This document shows, piece after piece, positions 10,394-19,313 of a stretch of 64,000 bases of DNA; within the stretch, counting starts at the first letter, position 1, and the number at the start of each line of letters is the position of its first letter. This stretch comes from Streptomyces sp. SAJ15. Its GTDB lineage: Bacteria; Actinomycetota; Actinomycetes; Streptomycetales; Streptomycetaceae. The DNA is taken from contig NZ_NISY01000002.1 of the NCBI RefSeq assembly GCF_007595705.1, positions 806,001 through 870,000 of the forward strand, read 5' to 3'. The notes beneath the pieces are model-generated. The model saw only the letters and a program-made list of their open reading frames with translations. It was not told the DNA's origin and made no database searches. The position numbers and the translations under genes were made by a program.

Positions 10394-10852
10394 GTGTCCG
10401 CCCCCGCATCCCTTCCCGAGCTCCCGGTCACCTTCCGCCCCACCCGCACCCGGCTGGTGCTGCTGACCGTCGGCGTCGCCGTGGCGGTCTGCCTGTCGGC
10501 GACCGGACTGCTGCTCTCCCGGTTGAGCCCCGGTGAGAAGGTCAGCTTCGTCTTCACCGGCCTGCTGTTCCTCAGTGTGCTGGTACTGCTCAGCCGGCCC
10601 AAGGTGGTCGCCGACGCCGAGGGCGTGACGGTCGTCAACGTCGCCTCCAAGCGCAGCCTGGCCTGGGCGGAGGTGGTGCGGGTCAACCTCCGCCCCGGCG
10701 ACCCCTGGGTGCTGCTGGACCTCTCGGACGGCACCAGCCTGGCCGCCATGGGCATCCAGCCCGGTATCGCCAAGGCGCAGGCCATCAACGACGCCCGCGC
10801 CCTGCGCGCGCTCGTCGAGCAACACGGCACGGGCCACGGCCCGAAGCGCTGA
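10394..10852 (+). CDS. PH-domain-like membrane protein
   Basis: 152-aa protein with a short N-terminal cytoplasmic part, two hydrophobic helices (about 22-42 and 50-68) and a C-terminal beta-rich domain resembling the small bacterial PH domain (DAEGVTVVNVASKRSLAWAE ... LLDLSDGTSLAAMGIQ). Such proteins are common next to hisG/ribH in Streptomyces, but no function is established. GTG start, 84 bp after hisG, possibly the last gene of that transcript. Confidence 0.75.
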   Translation: MSAPASLPELPVTFRPTRTRLVLLTVGVAVAVCLSATGLLLSRLSPGEKVSFVFTGLLFLSVLVLLSRPKVVADAEGVTVVNVASKRSLAWAEVVRVNLRPGDPWVLLDLSDGTSLAAMGIQPGIAKAQAINDARALRALVEQHGTGHGPKR

Positions 10853-11210
10853 GCCCGGACAGCTCGGGACAGCTCGGACAGTACGGATAGACCGGACAGG
10901 CCGGGCGCGGTCGTCCAGCGGTCGTCCAGCGGACGGCCGACGCGCGGTCAGACGCCCCGGGAACACCGCCGGTCGCACCGCGCCGCCCCGGCGGGTGCCG
11001 GGGCGACGAACGGGGACGACCTCGACGGAGGCCGGGCAACCGGAGCGATGACTCTGCCGTACCTCGGGTTTCCTTGATTACTCTGTTGCGCAAGGCGCAC
11101 CGTGCGCCCCGCCCGACCACCGGGCTCCTGCGACAAGAGGAGTGACTTCCTCCAACGATGGACGGTTCGTCCTGTAGTACCTGCGCCGCCCCTCGCCCGA
11201 AGGCGGCGGC
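10853..11210. other. 358-bp spacer upstream of the CNNM/CorC pair
   Basis: No credible gene. It begins with GGACAGCTCGG-like direct repeats (about 10858-10900) and contains an AT-richer patch near 11065-11090 that could be a promoter, about 120 bp upstream of the next gene. No riboswitch-like conserved blocks were recognised. Confidence 0.4.
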
Positions 11211-12689
11211 ATGAGCATCACCCTCTCCCTTCTGCTGCTCGCCGCGGCACTCGTCCTCATCCTCGCCAACGGCTTCTTCGTCGCCGCCGAGTTCGGCCTG
11301 GTCACGGTCGAACGGCCGGAGGCCGAGCGGGCCGCCGCCGAGGGCGACCGCCGGGCCCGCGCGGTCACCCGCTCGCTGGGCGAGCTCTCCTTCCAGCTCT
11401 CCGGGACCCAGCTCGGCATCACCATCACCTCGCTGGTCGTCGGCATGCTCGCCGAGCCCGCCCTGGGCCATCTGCTGACCGGCCCGCTCACCGGCGCCGG
11501 GGTGCCCGGCGGAGCGGTGCCCGGCGTCGCCGTCGTCATAGGCATGCTGGTGGCGTCCGCCGTCCAGATGGTCATCGGCGAGCTCGTGCCCAAGAACTGG
11601 GCGGTCTCCCGACCGATGCAGGTCGCGCGGTTCGTCGCCGGCCCCCAGTACGCCTTCGCCCGCTTCTTCCGGCCGCTGATCGCGGCCCTCAACGCCTTCG
11701 CCAACCGCCTGGTGCGCGCCCTGGGCGTGGAGCCCACCGAGGAGCTCGCCTCGGCCCGCACCCCCGGCGAACTCGTCTCGCTCGCCCGCCACTCCGCGCG
11801 CGCCGGCGCCATCGAGCAGGACACCGCGGACCTGTTCGTGCGGACGCTGTCGCTGGGCGAGCTGACCGCCCAGCATGTGATGACCCCCCGAGTGCGGGTC
11901 AGCGCCCTCCAGTCCACGGCGACCGCGCAGGACGTCCTCAACCTCACCCGTGCGACCGGTCTGTCCCGGTTTCCCGTCTATCGCGAGCGGCTGGACGAGG
12001 TGATCGGCATGGTGCACCTCAAGGACGCCCTGGCCGTGCCCGCCCACGAGCGGCTGCGCACCCCCGCCGGTCGTATCGCCCGCCCCCCGCTGCTGGTCCC
12101 CGAGACGCTGCCGGTGCAGCCGCTGCTGGAGCGGCTGCGCAGCGAACAGCCGATAGCCGTCGTCGTCGACGAGTACGGCGGCACGGCGGGCGTCGTCACC
12201 CTGGAGGACATCGTCGAGGAACTCGTCGGCGAGGTGCGCGACGAGCACGACGACGAGGCCGCCGACAACCCCGATCTGACCCAGCTGGCCGGCGAGGACG
12301 GCCGGCCGGTCTGGGAGGCCGACGGCGGCTGCCGCGTCGACGCGCTGCGCACCATCGGCCTGGCGGCGCCCGACGGGCCGTACGAGACCGTCGCCGGACT
12401 CGTCGCGGACCTCCTGGCGCGCATCCCCGTCCCCGGCGACACCGCCGAGCTGCCCGGTTGGAAGCTGTCCGTGCGACAGGTCGGGCACCACCGCGCCGAG
12501 CGGGTGCGCATCGTCCGTACGACGGCCGCCCCGGTGCCGGCACCGCTCTCGGGCGACGGTACGGAATCCGCCCGGTTCGCGGCACGGGTCTCCGGTCCGG
12601 CCTCCGGGCCGCTCTCCGGTCCGGCCTCCGCGGCCGACGCGGCACCGGACTCCGCCTCCGCCCCGGCCTCCGCGGGGGCCGCCCGATGA
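11211..12689 (+). CDS. CNNM/CorC-type 'hemolysin' family membrane protein
   Basis: 492 aa. N-terminal CNNM (DUF21) domain with about four membrane helices (ANGFFVAAEFGLVTVERP, VIGELVPKNWAV), then a CBS-domain pair (~215-340, HVMTPRVRVSAL ... DEYGGTAGVVTLEDIVEELVGEV) and a CorC/HlyC C-terminal domain. Family members are linked to Mg2+/Co2+ efflux or ion homeostasis; the old name hemolysin is misleading. The C-terminal ~60 residues are Ser/Ala/Gly/Pro low complexity. ATGA overlap with a second paralogue makes them a coupled pair, probably a heteromeric transporter. Confidence 0.88.
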   Translation: MSITLSLLLLAAALVLILANGFFVAAEFGLVTVERPEAERAAAEGDRRARAVTRSLGELSFQLSGTQLGITITSLVVGMLAEPALGHLLTGPLTGAGVPGGAVPGVAVVIGMLVASAVQMVIGELVPKNWAVSRPMQVARFVAGPQYAFARFFRPLIAALNAFANRLVRALGVEPTEELASARTPGELVSLARHSARAGAIEQDTADLFVRTLSLGELTAQHVMTPRVRVSALQSTATAQDVLNLTRATGLSRFPVYRERLDEVIGMVHLKDALAVPAHERLRTPAGRIARPPLLVPETLPVQPLLERLRSEQPIAVVVDEYGGTAGVVTLEDIVEELVGEVRDEHDDEAADNPDLTQLAGEDGRPVWEADGGCRVDALRTIGLAAPDGPYETVAGLVADLLARIPVPGDTAELPGWKLSVRQVGHHRAERVRIVRTTAAPVPAPLSGDGTESARFAARVSGPASGPLSGPASAADAAPDSASAPASAGAAR

Positions 12690-13798
12690 GCGCCCTGCAA
12701 CTCCTCTTCGCCGTGCTGTTGGTCCTGGCCAACGGCTTCTTCGTGGGCGCCGAGTTCGCCCTGGTGTCGGTGCGCCGCAGCCAGATCGAGCCGCACGCCG
12801 CCGGGGGCTCGGCCCGCGCCCGTACGGTGCTGTCCGGGTTGGAGAACCTGCCGCAGATGATGGCCGCGGCGCAGTTCGGCATCACCGTCTGCTCGTTGAC
12901 CCTCGGCGCGGTCGCCGAGCCGACCGTGGCGCGGCTGCTGGAACCCGTCTTCCACGCCGTACACCTGCCGGAGCAGCTCATCCACCCGCTGGGCTATGCG
13001 CTGGCCCTCGCGGTCGTGGTCTGTCTGCACCTGGTCATCGGCGAGATGCTGCCGAAGAACCTGGCCATGGCCGCGCCCGAGAAGACCGCGCTGTGGCTGG
13101 CGCCGGGGCTGGTCGGATTCGCTCGGCTGTGCCGCCCGGTGACGGCCGGGCTGGGGGCCGCGGCGCGGCTGGTACTGCGGCTCTTCCGGGTCGAACCCAA
13201 GGACGAGATCGAGGCCGTCTTCACCAGTGAGCAGCTCACCCACCTCGTCGCCGACTCGCGCCAGGCCGGGCTGCTCGAACCAGGCGAGCACGAGCGGCTC
13301 GCCGACGCGCTGGAGCTGGGCAGCAGGCCCATCACGGAGGTGCTCCTGGACCCGGCCGGCCTGGTCACCGTGGACCGCGCCGTCACCCCGAGGCAGATCG
13401 AGGAGTTGACGGTACGGACCGGCTACTCCCGCTTCCCGGTCCGCGGGCCCCGCGGCGCCTTCATGGGCTATCTGCATGTGAAGGACGTCCTCGACCTGGA
13501 GGACCCGGAGCGTGCGGTGCCGCAGCACGTATGGCGTCCCATCGAGACGCTCCGCGCGGAGCTGCCCCTGGACGACGCCCTCACCGTGATGCGGCACGCC
13601 GCCTGTCACCTGGCCGCCGTCGCGGACTCCTCGGGCCGCGTGCTGGGACTCGTCGCCCTGGAGGACGTCCTGGAGATGCTGGTCGGCGAGGTGCGCGACC
13701 CGGCGCACGTCCCCTCCCACCGGGGAGCGGACGGGGCGGGCCGCGTCTCCGAGCCGCGCGGCGAGCCGATGGAGGAGCGCGTGGTCGTCGGCGGATAG
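12686..13798 (+). CDS. CNNM/CorC-type 'hemolysin' family membrane protein, second copy
   Basis: 370 aa paralogue of the gene before it: CNNM domain (ANGFFVGAEFALVSVRRS, VIGEMLPKNLAM), then CBS domains ending in LGLVALEDVLEMLVGEV. It stops soon after the CBS pair and lacks the full CorC/HlyC domain of its partner, so the two are complementary rather than duplicates. Starts on the ATGA overlap with the upstream stop. Ion specificity is unknown. Confidence 0.88.
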   Translation: MSALQLLFAVLLVLANGFFVGAEFALVSVRRSQIEPHAAGGSARARTVLSGLENLPQMMAAAQFGITVCSLTLGAVAEPTVARLLEPVFHAVHLPEQLIHPLGYALALAVVVCLHLVIGEMLPKNLAMAAPEKTALWLAPGLVGFARLCRPVTAGLGAAARLVLRLFRVEPKDEIEAVFTSEQLTHLVADSRQAGLLEPGEHERLADALELGSRPITEVLLDPAGLVTVDRAVTPRQIEELTVRTGYSRFPVRGPRGAFMGYLHVKDVLDLEDPERAVPQHVWRPIETLRAELPLDDALTVMRHAACHLAAVADSSGRVLGLVALEDVLEMLVGEVRDPAHVPSHRGADGAGRVSEPRGEPMEERVVVGG

Positions 13799-13984
13799 TC
13801 GACGGCCCGGCCCGCCCGATGTGTCGGTCCTCAGCCGGCCCCCGCCCGGTCGCCTCCCGGCCGGGCGGGCCGCCGGACCGCGTGGTGCCCCACGCGGGTC
13901 TCCACGCCCACGCGGGGCGCGGCGTCCCAACGGGGCCCGGCGCCGGCGACGCCCGACGCGCCCGCCGGAGTCCTGCCGCGGGCC

Positions 13985-15982
13985 CTAGGCGAGGGGCGGG
14001 TCCAGGGGGCCGCGGCCGGAGAGGACCTCGCCGTAGGCCTGCATGAGGTCGGGGAGGCGGAGGGTCGCGAGGTCGTCGCGGGTGGGGACGCCGCTCCAAC
14101 CGGCCAGGCGCAGATCGCGGTAGGCGCAGCTCTTCTCGTAGAGGGTGCGGAGGAACCGACCGTTGCCGAGCTCGTCGATCCAGCCCTGGGCGACGACGTG
14201 CCCGTTGACGCTGCGCAGCTCCTCGACCGCCTCCTCGTCCCAGCGGTCGCCGTTCTCGGCGGCGAGGACCTCTCCTATCCGGGTGAGTTCGAGCGGGCGG
14301 TAGCTGGGGAAGTCGACGCGGGTGGTGAAGCGGGAGCCGAGCCCGGGGTTGGCGGCGAGCAGCCGGTCCATGCCCTCGGGGTAGCCGGCCAGGATGACGA
14401 CCAGGCGGTCGCGGCTGTCCTCGGCGCGCTTGAGGAGGACCTGGAGCGCCTCGTCGCCGTAGGCGTCGCCCTTGCTGTAGCCGGTGTTGGAGAGGCTGTA
14501 CGCCTCGTCGACGAAGAGCACCCCGCCCAGGGCGGAGTCGATCAGCTCGTTGGCCTTGACCGCGGTCTGGCCGAGGTACTCGCCCACCAGGTCGGCGCGG
14601 CCGGCCTCCACCAGGTGGTCGCCGCCGAGCAGCCCGAGCGCGTAGAAGACCCGGCCCAGGATGCGGGCGACCGTGGTCTTGCCGGTGCCGGAGGGACCGG
14701 AGAAGACGAAGTGCCGCTTGGGCGGCTGGACCGGGAGGCCCTGCCCGGCCCGCAGCCGGGCCATGCGCAGCTGCGCGGAGAGCGCCCGTACCTGCCGCTT
14801 GACCGGTTCCAGGCCCACCATCCGCTCCAACTCGGCCAGCGCGCTGTCCAGCAGCTCCGGGTCGGGCGGCCGTGGCTCCGCGGGGGTGCGGGACCTCTCC
14901 CGGGGGCCGTCGGCGTCCATGGCGCCGGCTCCGAGGCGGGGCGGCCCCTCGGGCGCCGCGCCGGTGCCGCCGACGCCGCCGGCCGGGCCGCCGGCCAGGC
15001 CGGCACCGTTCACGGCGCCGACACCGCCGGTACCGCCCCCGCCACCGACACCGCCCCCGCCGCCGGCGCCGTTGAGTCCGGCCGCGCCGGCACCGGCCCG
15101 CTGGTCGCGGCCGTCGCCCGGATCCGCGGCACCGGGGGCGGCCTCCGGCTCCGGGGGCGCGCTCGCGCCGTCCCCGGCGAAGGAGGACACCGCGGCGAGG
15201 TCGGCGGGCTCGTCCAGGCCGTCCCCCTCCGCGATCGCGGCCAGCCGGGCGGCGGTGTCCATGAAGCTCGCGTCGATACGGTGCACCGCGCGGTACAGCG
15301 GCAGCGCCGCGGCGGTGCGTCCGGTGCCCTCGTGGGCGCGCGCCAGCCAGTAGCGCAGCTCCTTGCGCTGCGGCTGCTCGCTGCGGCACCGCATCAGCGC
15401 CGCGGACAGCAGCGGCTCGGCCTGGCTGTACATCTCCAGCCGCACCCGGGCCATGCCGCCGAACAGCCCCGCCTCGATGCCCAGCAGCGGGTCGTCGATC
15501 AGCGGCTCGGTGTGCCGCACCAGCTGCTCCCAGTCCTTGACCAGGTACGCCCGACAGGCGTGCAGGAAGCGCGCCTGCGGGTCGGCCTCCACCGGTGGGC
15601 AGCCGGCCAGCGCCCGGTCCAGCTCCGGGACGTGCCGCCCGTCGAGCCAGTGCGAGGCGTGGGCGAGCAGCAGGTCGCGGCCGCTCTCCAGCACCGGCTG
15701 TACCCACCAGCCCAGCCAGTACCAGGAGTTGAGGGTGCGGCCATGGCGGCTGCGCTGCTGTCCGAACCGGTCGCGGTGGCGGTACATGCGCAGCAGCGCG
15801 GTCGCGGTGTCGGCGCGCAGCGCGTGCAGTCCGAGCCAGGCGTCGGCCATGCCGGGGTCCTGCCGCACCGCGGTCCGGAACTCGTCCTCGGCCTGTGCGT
15901 AGGCGCCCACCGTGTAGGCGTCGACGCCGCGCAGCCAGGCGAGGTCTGCCGGGGCCGGTGAGCCCTGCGCGCCGAAGTCCAT
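13985..15982 (-). CDS. TPR and AAA+ ATPase protein, EccA/CbbX/SpoVK-like
   Basis: 665 aa with three parts. Residues ~1-270 are helical TPR-like repeats; ~275-375 a Gly/Ala/Pro linker with long glycine runs; ~385-665 an AAA+ module with Walker A GPSGTGKTT (K435), Walker B GGVLFVDEAYSL, and a sensor region around NPGLGSRFTTRVDFP. This is the layout of type VII secretion EccA, but no EccB/C/D/E or WXG100 genes are in the window. ATG chosen with GGGGGA just upstream; the frame is open further but that part is not protein-like. Likely a chaperone/remodelling ATPase of unknown client. Confidence 0.8.
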   Translation of the reverse strand: MDFGAQGSPAPADLAWLRGVDAYTVGAYAQAEDEFRTAVRQDPGMADAWLGLHALRADTATALLRMYRHRDRFGQQRSRHGRTLNSWYWLGWWVQPVLESGRDLLLAHASHWLDGRHVPELDRALAGCPPVEADPQARFLHACRAYLVKDWEQLVRHTEPLIDDPLLGIEAGLFGGMARVRLEMYSQAEPLLSAALMRCRSEQPQRKELRYWLARAHEGTGRTAAALPLYRAVHRIDASFMDTAARLAAIAEGDGLDEPADLAAVSSFAGDGASAPPEPEAAPGAADPGDGRDQRAGAGAAGLNGAGGGGGVGGGGGTGGVGAVNGAGLAGGPAGGVGGTGAAPEGPPRLGAGAMDADGPRERSRTPAEPRPPDPELLDSALAELERMVGLEPVKRQVRALSAQLRMARLRAGQGLPVQPPKRHFVFSGPSGTGKTTVARILGRVFYALGLLGGDHLVEAGRADLVGEYLGQTAVKANELIDSALGGVLFVDEAYSLSNTGYSKGDAYGDEALQVLLKRAEDSRDRLVVILAGYPEGMDRLLAANPGLGSRFTTRVDFPSYRPLELTRIGEVLAAENGDRWDEEAVEELRSVNGHVVAQGWIDELGNGRFLRTLYEKSCAYRDLRLAGWSGVPTRDDLATLRLPDLMQAYGEVLSGRGPLDPPLA

Positions 15983-16338
15983 CACGTCCCCCACAAACCG
16001 TGCCCCCGTGGTGTGCCGCCGGGCGGATGCCTGGCAGCCGCCTTCCCGTCCAATCGCTGTGCCGTGGCCGGGGATTGGCCAGTGTGCCGGTGCCGTTCGC
16101 CGCTTCCCGTGGCGGACCGCACCGATTCGCATCGTACCTGCGCAGGCGGCATGGGCCGAGGGTGGCGTACTGCTGTTCGTAGGGGAGTTGAGGGGTGTGC
16201 GGGCGGGGTGTGAGCCGCCGGGGTGCGCTCCCTCTGGGGAAGGCAGGGGGTCGACGGGAGGCGGGGGCACGAGGGGATGGTGACCGAGGGTGAGGAATGA
16301 GCGGCGCAAAGCGCTCGAATCGCTCATCGTGGGCAGAA

Positions 16339-16376
16339 CGAAGCCCCCGGTCACGGGGGAACAACCGGGGGCTTCG
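16339..16376. terminator. Strong hairpin between kinase and AAA+ genes
   Basis: Perfect 13-bp inverted repeat: CGAAGCCCCCGGT (16339-16351), a 12-nt loop, ACCGGGGGCTTCG (16364-16376). It fits an intrinsic terminator without a clean U tract. On the minus strand it sits ~30 nt downstream of a promoter-like sequence (16412-16441), so it could instead be a leader attenuator or the 3' end of a short RNA. Confidence 0.75.
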
Positions 16377-16411
16377 CGTTGTCGGGCGACCCGTACGAGT
16401 CGCACATTGAG

Positions 16412-16441
16412 AACGTAAGACCTGTATGGCCCCCAGGTCAA
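16412..16441 (-). promoter_or_regulatory. Candidate vegetative promoter
   Basis: On the minus strand TTGACC (16441-16436), an 18-bp spacer and TACGTT (16417-16412) match the HrdB-type pattern. Predicted start is near 16405, about 420 nt upstream of the AAA+ ATPase gene and immediately before the hairpin at 16339-16376. The rest of 15983-16554 shows no gene I can support. Confidence 0.5.
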
Positions 16442-16554
16442 GCCGAGTTGGGGCACACGCCGCGCGTCGCGCGGGGAGTCGACGCCACGCCGTCCAGGTC
16501 GTCACGCTCAGTGAGGCCCGCCCCCGGGCGGCGGCTGGGGTGGTCCCGGGGCGC

Positions 16555-17247
16555 TCAGCGGTCGACCACGCGCCCCTCCAGCACCTCATACGCCTCCTGG
16601 CGCGCCGGCACCATTCGGCCCTCAGGGCTCTCGGGTCCCTCGGTTCCCTCCGAGCCCGCGGGTTCCTCGGGTGGCTTCGGCGCCTTCGACGGCTCCGGTG
16701 TGCGTCGCACCTGCCGCACTCGTGCGTCGGCGTAGGGGAGCGAGGGGTCGTCCGCGAAGTGCGCCCACTCGGCGCGCCGCCAGCCCTCCCAGAAGTCGGA
16801 CAGATCGGGGCCGTCGCGCCGTTCGCCGCGCGCCCAGGCGGCGTCGGCGGGCAGCTCCATCCAGAGCAGGAGGGCGAGGTACGGGCGCAGCGCCCGGCGG
16901 CCGCTGCCCACGCCCTCGATCAGGATCACCGGGGCCGGCCGCAGCTCGCGGACCTCGTCCGCGAAGCGCCGTGCCACCCAGTCGTACGCGGCGTACCGCG
17001 CGGTGCCGCCCCGCGCGAGCGGCTCCAGTACCTGCCCGCGCAGTCGCCCGGCCCACGCGAAGAGCTCCTCGTGGGTGGCGAAGTCATCCGTGTGCAACAC
17101 CGGCGCGCCGCCGAGCGCGGCGGCCAGTCGGTTGGCGAAGGTGGTCTTGCCGGAGCCGGCGTGTCCGTCGACGGCCACCAGTCGGACCGGCCCGCACGAG
17201 GGTGGCAGGGCCCGGATCCGGCGCGCCAGTGCGTTGAGCGTGTCCAT
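16555..17247 (-). CDS. Uridine kinase-like P-loop protein
   Basis: 230 aa. Walker A GHAGSGKTTFANRLA at ~29-43, then LHTDDFATHEELFAW, and VILIEGVGSGRRALRPY as the Walker B/base region: the pattern of the uridine kinase/pantothenate kinase group of small-molecule kinases. The C-terminal ~35 residues are Pro/Glu-rich and probably disordered. Such proteins are widespread orphan kinases in Streptomyces with no known substrate. Single gene, divergent from the C39-like protease gene. Confidence 0.75.
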   Translation of the reverse strand: MDTLNALARRIRALPPSCGPVRLVAVDGHAGSGKTTFANRLAAALGGAPVLHTDDFATHEELFAWAGRLRGQVLEPLARGGTARYAAYDWVARRFADEVRELRPAPVILIEGVGSGRRALRPYLALLLWMELPADAAWARGERRDGPDLSDFWEGWRRAEWAHFADDPSLPYADARVRQVRRTPEPSKAPKPPEEPAGSEGTEGPESPEGRMVPARQEAYEVLEGRVVDR

Positions 17248-17406
17248 CGGGCCCACCCTAGGGGAGTACCGCGGAAACGCCAATGGTCTAATCCAATATT
17301 GATAAGGGTGCGCCGGGGGAATCACTGGCCGGAGGGCGCTCGCAGCGGCCATAGTTGTGCGACTGTCGCGCACCCTGCCCCACTGGACGACGACTGGGGG
17401 ACCTCC

Positions 17407-18942
17407 ATGACCGGATGCGGTACCGGAGCAGAGACCGGACCGGGGAACGGGCCCGGGACGGCACCGGGCACGAGGCCCGAGGCGTCGCCCGGACGCGCAA
17501 CCGTGCCGGGCCCGGCGAGCGGTGAAGCCGATGCCCCGCGGCGCGTCGTGCTGGCCGCCGCGCTCGGGACGGCGGCGGGGTTGGCCGCGGGCTCGGCCTC
17601 CACCGCCGCGGCGGTCCCCCCATCCGTGTCCCGGCCCGCCGCCGGCACCCTCGGCGCGCCGGGCGACCGGCCGGGTCGCCCCGGCCACCCGGAGGTCGTC
17701 CCCCAGGTGGAGTACCACGGCTGGACCAGCCTGCCCGACTGGCACCGCGGCGCCTGCGAGGGCGTCCGCGTCTCGGCCGGCCCGCGCGCCGGCGTGGCCA
17801 TCGCCCGTCCGGTCGGCGGCATCGACCACACCGATCCGCACACCGGCACCACGGCCCGCTGGGAGTACGCCACCTGGACCTCCCCGGTGCACTCCCTGGG
17901 CACGCCCGCGACCGAGGCCGTCGTGTCCTGGAACGCGCGCACCCCCGCAGGCACCTGGCTCGCGGTCGAGATGCGGGCGGCCTACCAGGACGGCGAGGTC
18001 ACCCCCTGGTACGTGATGGGTCGCTGGGCCTCGCACGACGGCCCCGACTCCATCCGGCGCACCTCCGTCGACGGGCAGGGCGACGGCCGCAGCGGCGTCT
18101 CGACCGACACGCTCGCGATCGACGAGCCCGGGAGCGGACTCCGGCTCGTCTCGTACCAGCTGCGGCTCACGCTCTACCGGGCGCCGGGCACCGACCGCTC
18201 CCCGATCGTGTGGCGGCTCGGGGCGATGGCCTCGGGCGTGCCGGACCGCTTCGAGGTGCCCGCCTCCACGCCGGGCCAGGGCGCGGCGCGCGAGCTGGTG
18301 GTGCCGCGCTACTCGCAGAACATCCACATCGGTCGGTACCCCGAGTACGACAACGGCGGCGAGGCCTGGTGCAGCCCCGCCTCCTCGCAGATGATCGTGG
18401 AGTACTGGGGGCGCAAGCCCACCCCCCGGGAGCTGGCCTGGGTCGACCCCGCGTACGACGATCCCCAGGTGTGCCACGCCGCCCGATACACCTATGACTA
18501 TCAGTACGAGGGATGCGGCAACTGGCCGTTCAACGCCGCCTACGCGTCGACCTACCGCGATCTGCAGGGCGTGGTCACCCGACTCGGCTCGCTCAATGAC
18601 GCGGAGCGACTCATCGGTGTCGGTATTCCGCTCATCACGTCCCAGTCCTTCCTCAAGACCGAACTGGACGGAGCGGGTTACGGCACAGCCGGGCATTTGC
18701 TGACCGTAATCGGTTTCACAGCTGACGGTGACGTGATCGCCAATGATCCGGCGAGCGCCGGCAATGACACGGTGCGGAGGGTCTACAAGCGCCGTCAGTT
18801 CGAGAACATCTGGCTGCGCACCAAGCGCTATAACGCCTCGGGGAAGGTCGTCTCCGGGACCGGCGGAGTGTGTTATCTGTATTTCCCGGCGCGGCCGTCC
18901 GCGGCGCAGAAGCGGGCGCTGGCCTCGGTCGGGATCCGCTGA
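17407..18942 (+). CDS. Exported C39-like peptidase family protein
   Basis: 511 aa. A twin-arginine-type signal (APRRVVLAAALGTAAGLAAG, arginines at ~46-47, AXA site after STAAA) directs export. The C-terminal ~200 residues are a papain-like C39_2 domain: catalytic Cys in GGEAWCSPASSQMI, His in TAGHLLTVIGF, and the following NDP. The middle is beta-rich and typical of Streptomyces secreted proteins. ATG gives a 45-residue Gly/Pro-rich lead before the RR; the GTG at 17503 would give a more normal signal peptide and may be the true start. Function beyond thiol-peptidase fold unknown. Confidence 0.82.
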   Translation: MTGCGTGAETGPGNGPGTAPGTRPEASPGRATVPGPASGEADAPRRVVLAAALGTAAGLAAGSASTAAAVPPSVSRPAAGTLGAPGDRPGRPGHPEVVPQVEYHGWTSLPDWHRGACEGVRVSAGPRAGVAIARPVGGIDHTDPHTGTTARWEYATWTSPVHSLGTPATEAVVSWNARTPAGTWLAVEMRAAYQDGEVTPWYVMGRWASHDGPDSIRRTSVDGQGDGRSGVSTDTLAIDEPGSGLRLVSYQLRLTLYRAPGTDRSPIVWRLGAMASGVPDRFEVPASTPGQGAARELVVPRYSQNIHIGRYPEYDNGGEAWCSPASSQMIVEYWGRKPTPRELAWVDPAYDDPQVCHAARYTYDYQYEGCGNWPFNAAYASTYRDLQGVVTRLGSLNDAERLIGVGIPLITSQSFLKTELDGAGYGTAGHLLTVIGFTADGDVIANDPASAGNDTVRRVYKRRQFENIWLRTKRYNASGKVVSGTGGVCYLYFPARPSAAQKRALASVGIR

Positions 18943-19148
18943 CCCGACCGACGGGCCGTGCCGCCCCGGTCCGCGATAAGGGATACGACGCGTCATCGCC
19001 GGTTGTCTGTTCGTAACCCCTGGCCGAATGCGGGCCGTTGATTTCCGTTTGCTTCTTCCATTCCAACGGACGATCAGTAATCTCACCTCATCACCGGCGT
19101 ACCGCCGCCGACCCGAGAACGCCCCGATGAGCTGGAGACACTGAACTG

Positions 19149-19313
19149 ATGGAACCTCTGGATCGGGATCGTCCGGTTGCCCCGCCGGTCGTGGTCGTGC
19201 TCCACTTCCTCGATGGCGCGGACGGTCCGCGGCCGGCGGAAGTGAGCGACGAAGTGCGGGACGTGTACCGGCGGGCGGCTTCGCCCCGGCTGATCGCGGG
19301 GCGTGGGATATGA
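19149..19313 (+). CDS. Possible 54-aa ORF overlapping the c-di-GMP gene
   Basis: An ATG-started frame encoding about 54 residues (MEPLDRDRPV ... PRLIAGRGI) ends with TGA overlapping the annotated ATG of the GGDEF/EAL gene by 4 bp. The hydrophobic VVVVLHFLDG is its only notable segment; no family recognised. GC at third positions is about 76%, below its neighbours, and its ribosome site is weak. It may be a real leader cistron or only an accident of a wrongly placed downstream start. Confidence 0.3.
   Translation: MEPLDRDRPVAPPVVVVLHFLDGADGPRPAEVSDEVRDVYRRAASPRLIAGRGI

Noticed and set aside
16290..16400. Stem-rich segment considered as a tRNA
   Set aside because: No T-loop GTTCRANNC in the right place, no anticodon arm of proper size; best read as a hairpin terminator or attenuator.
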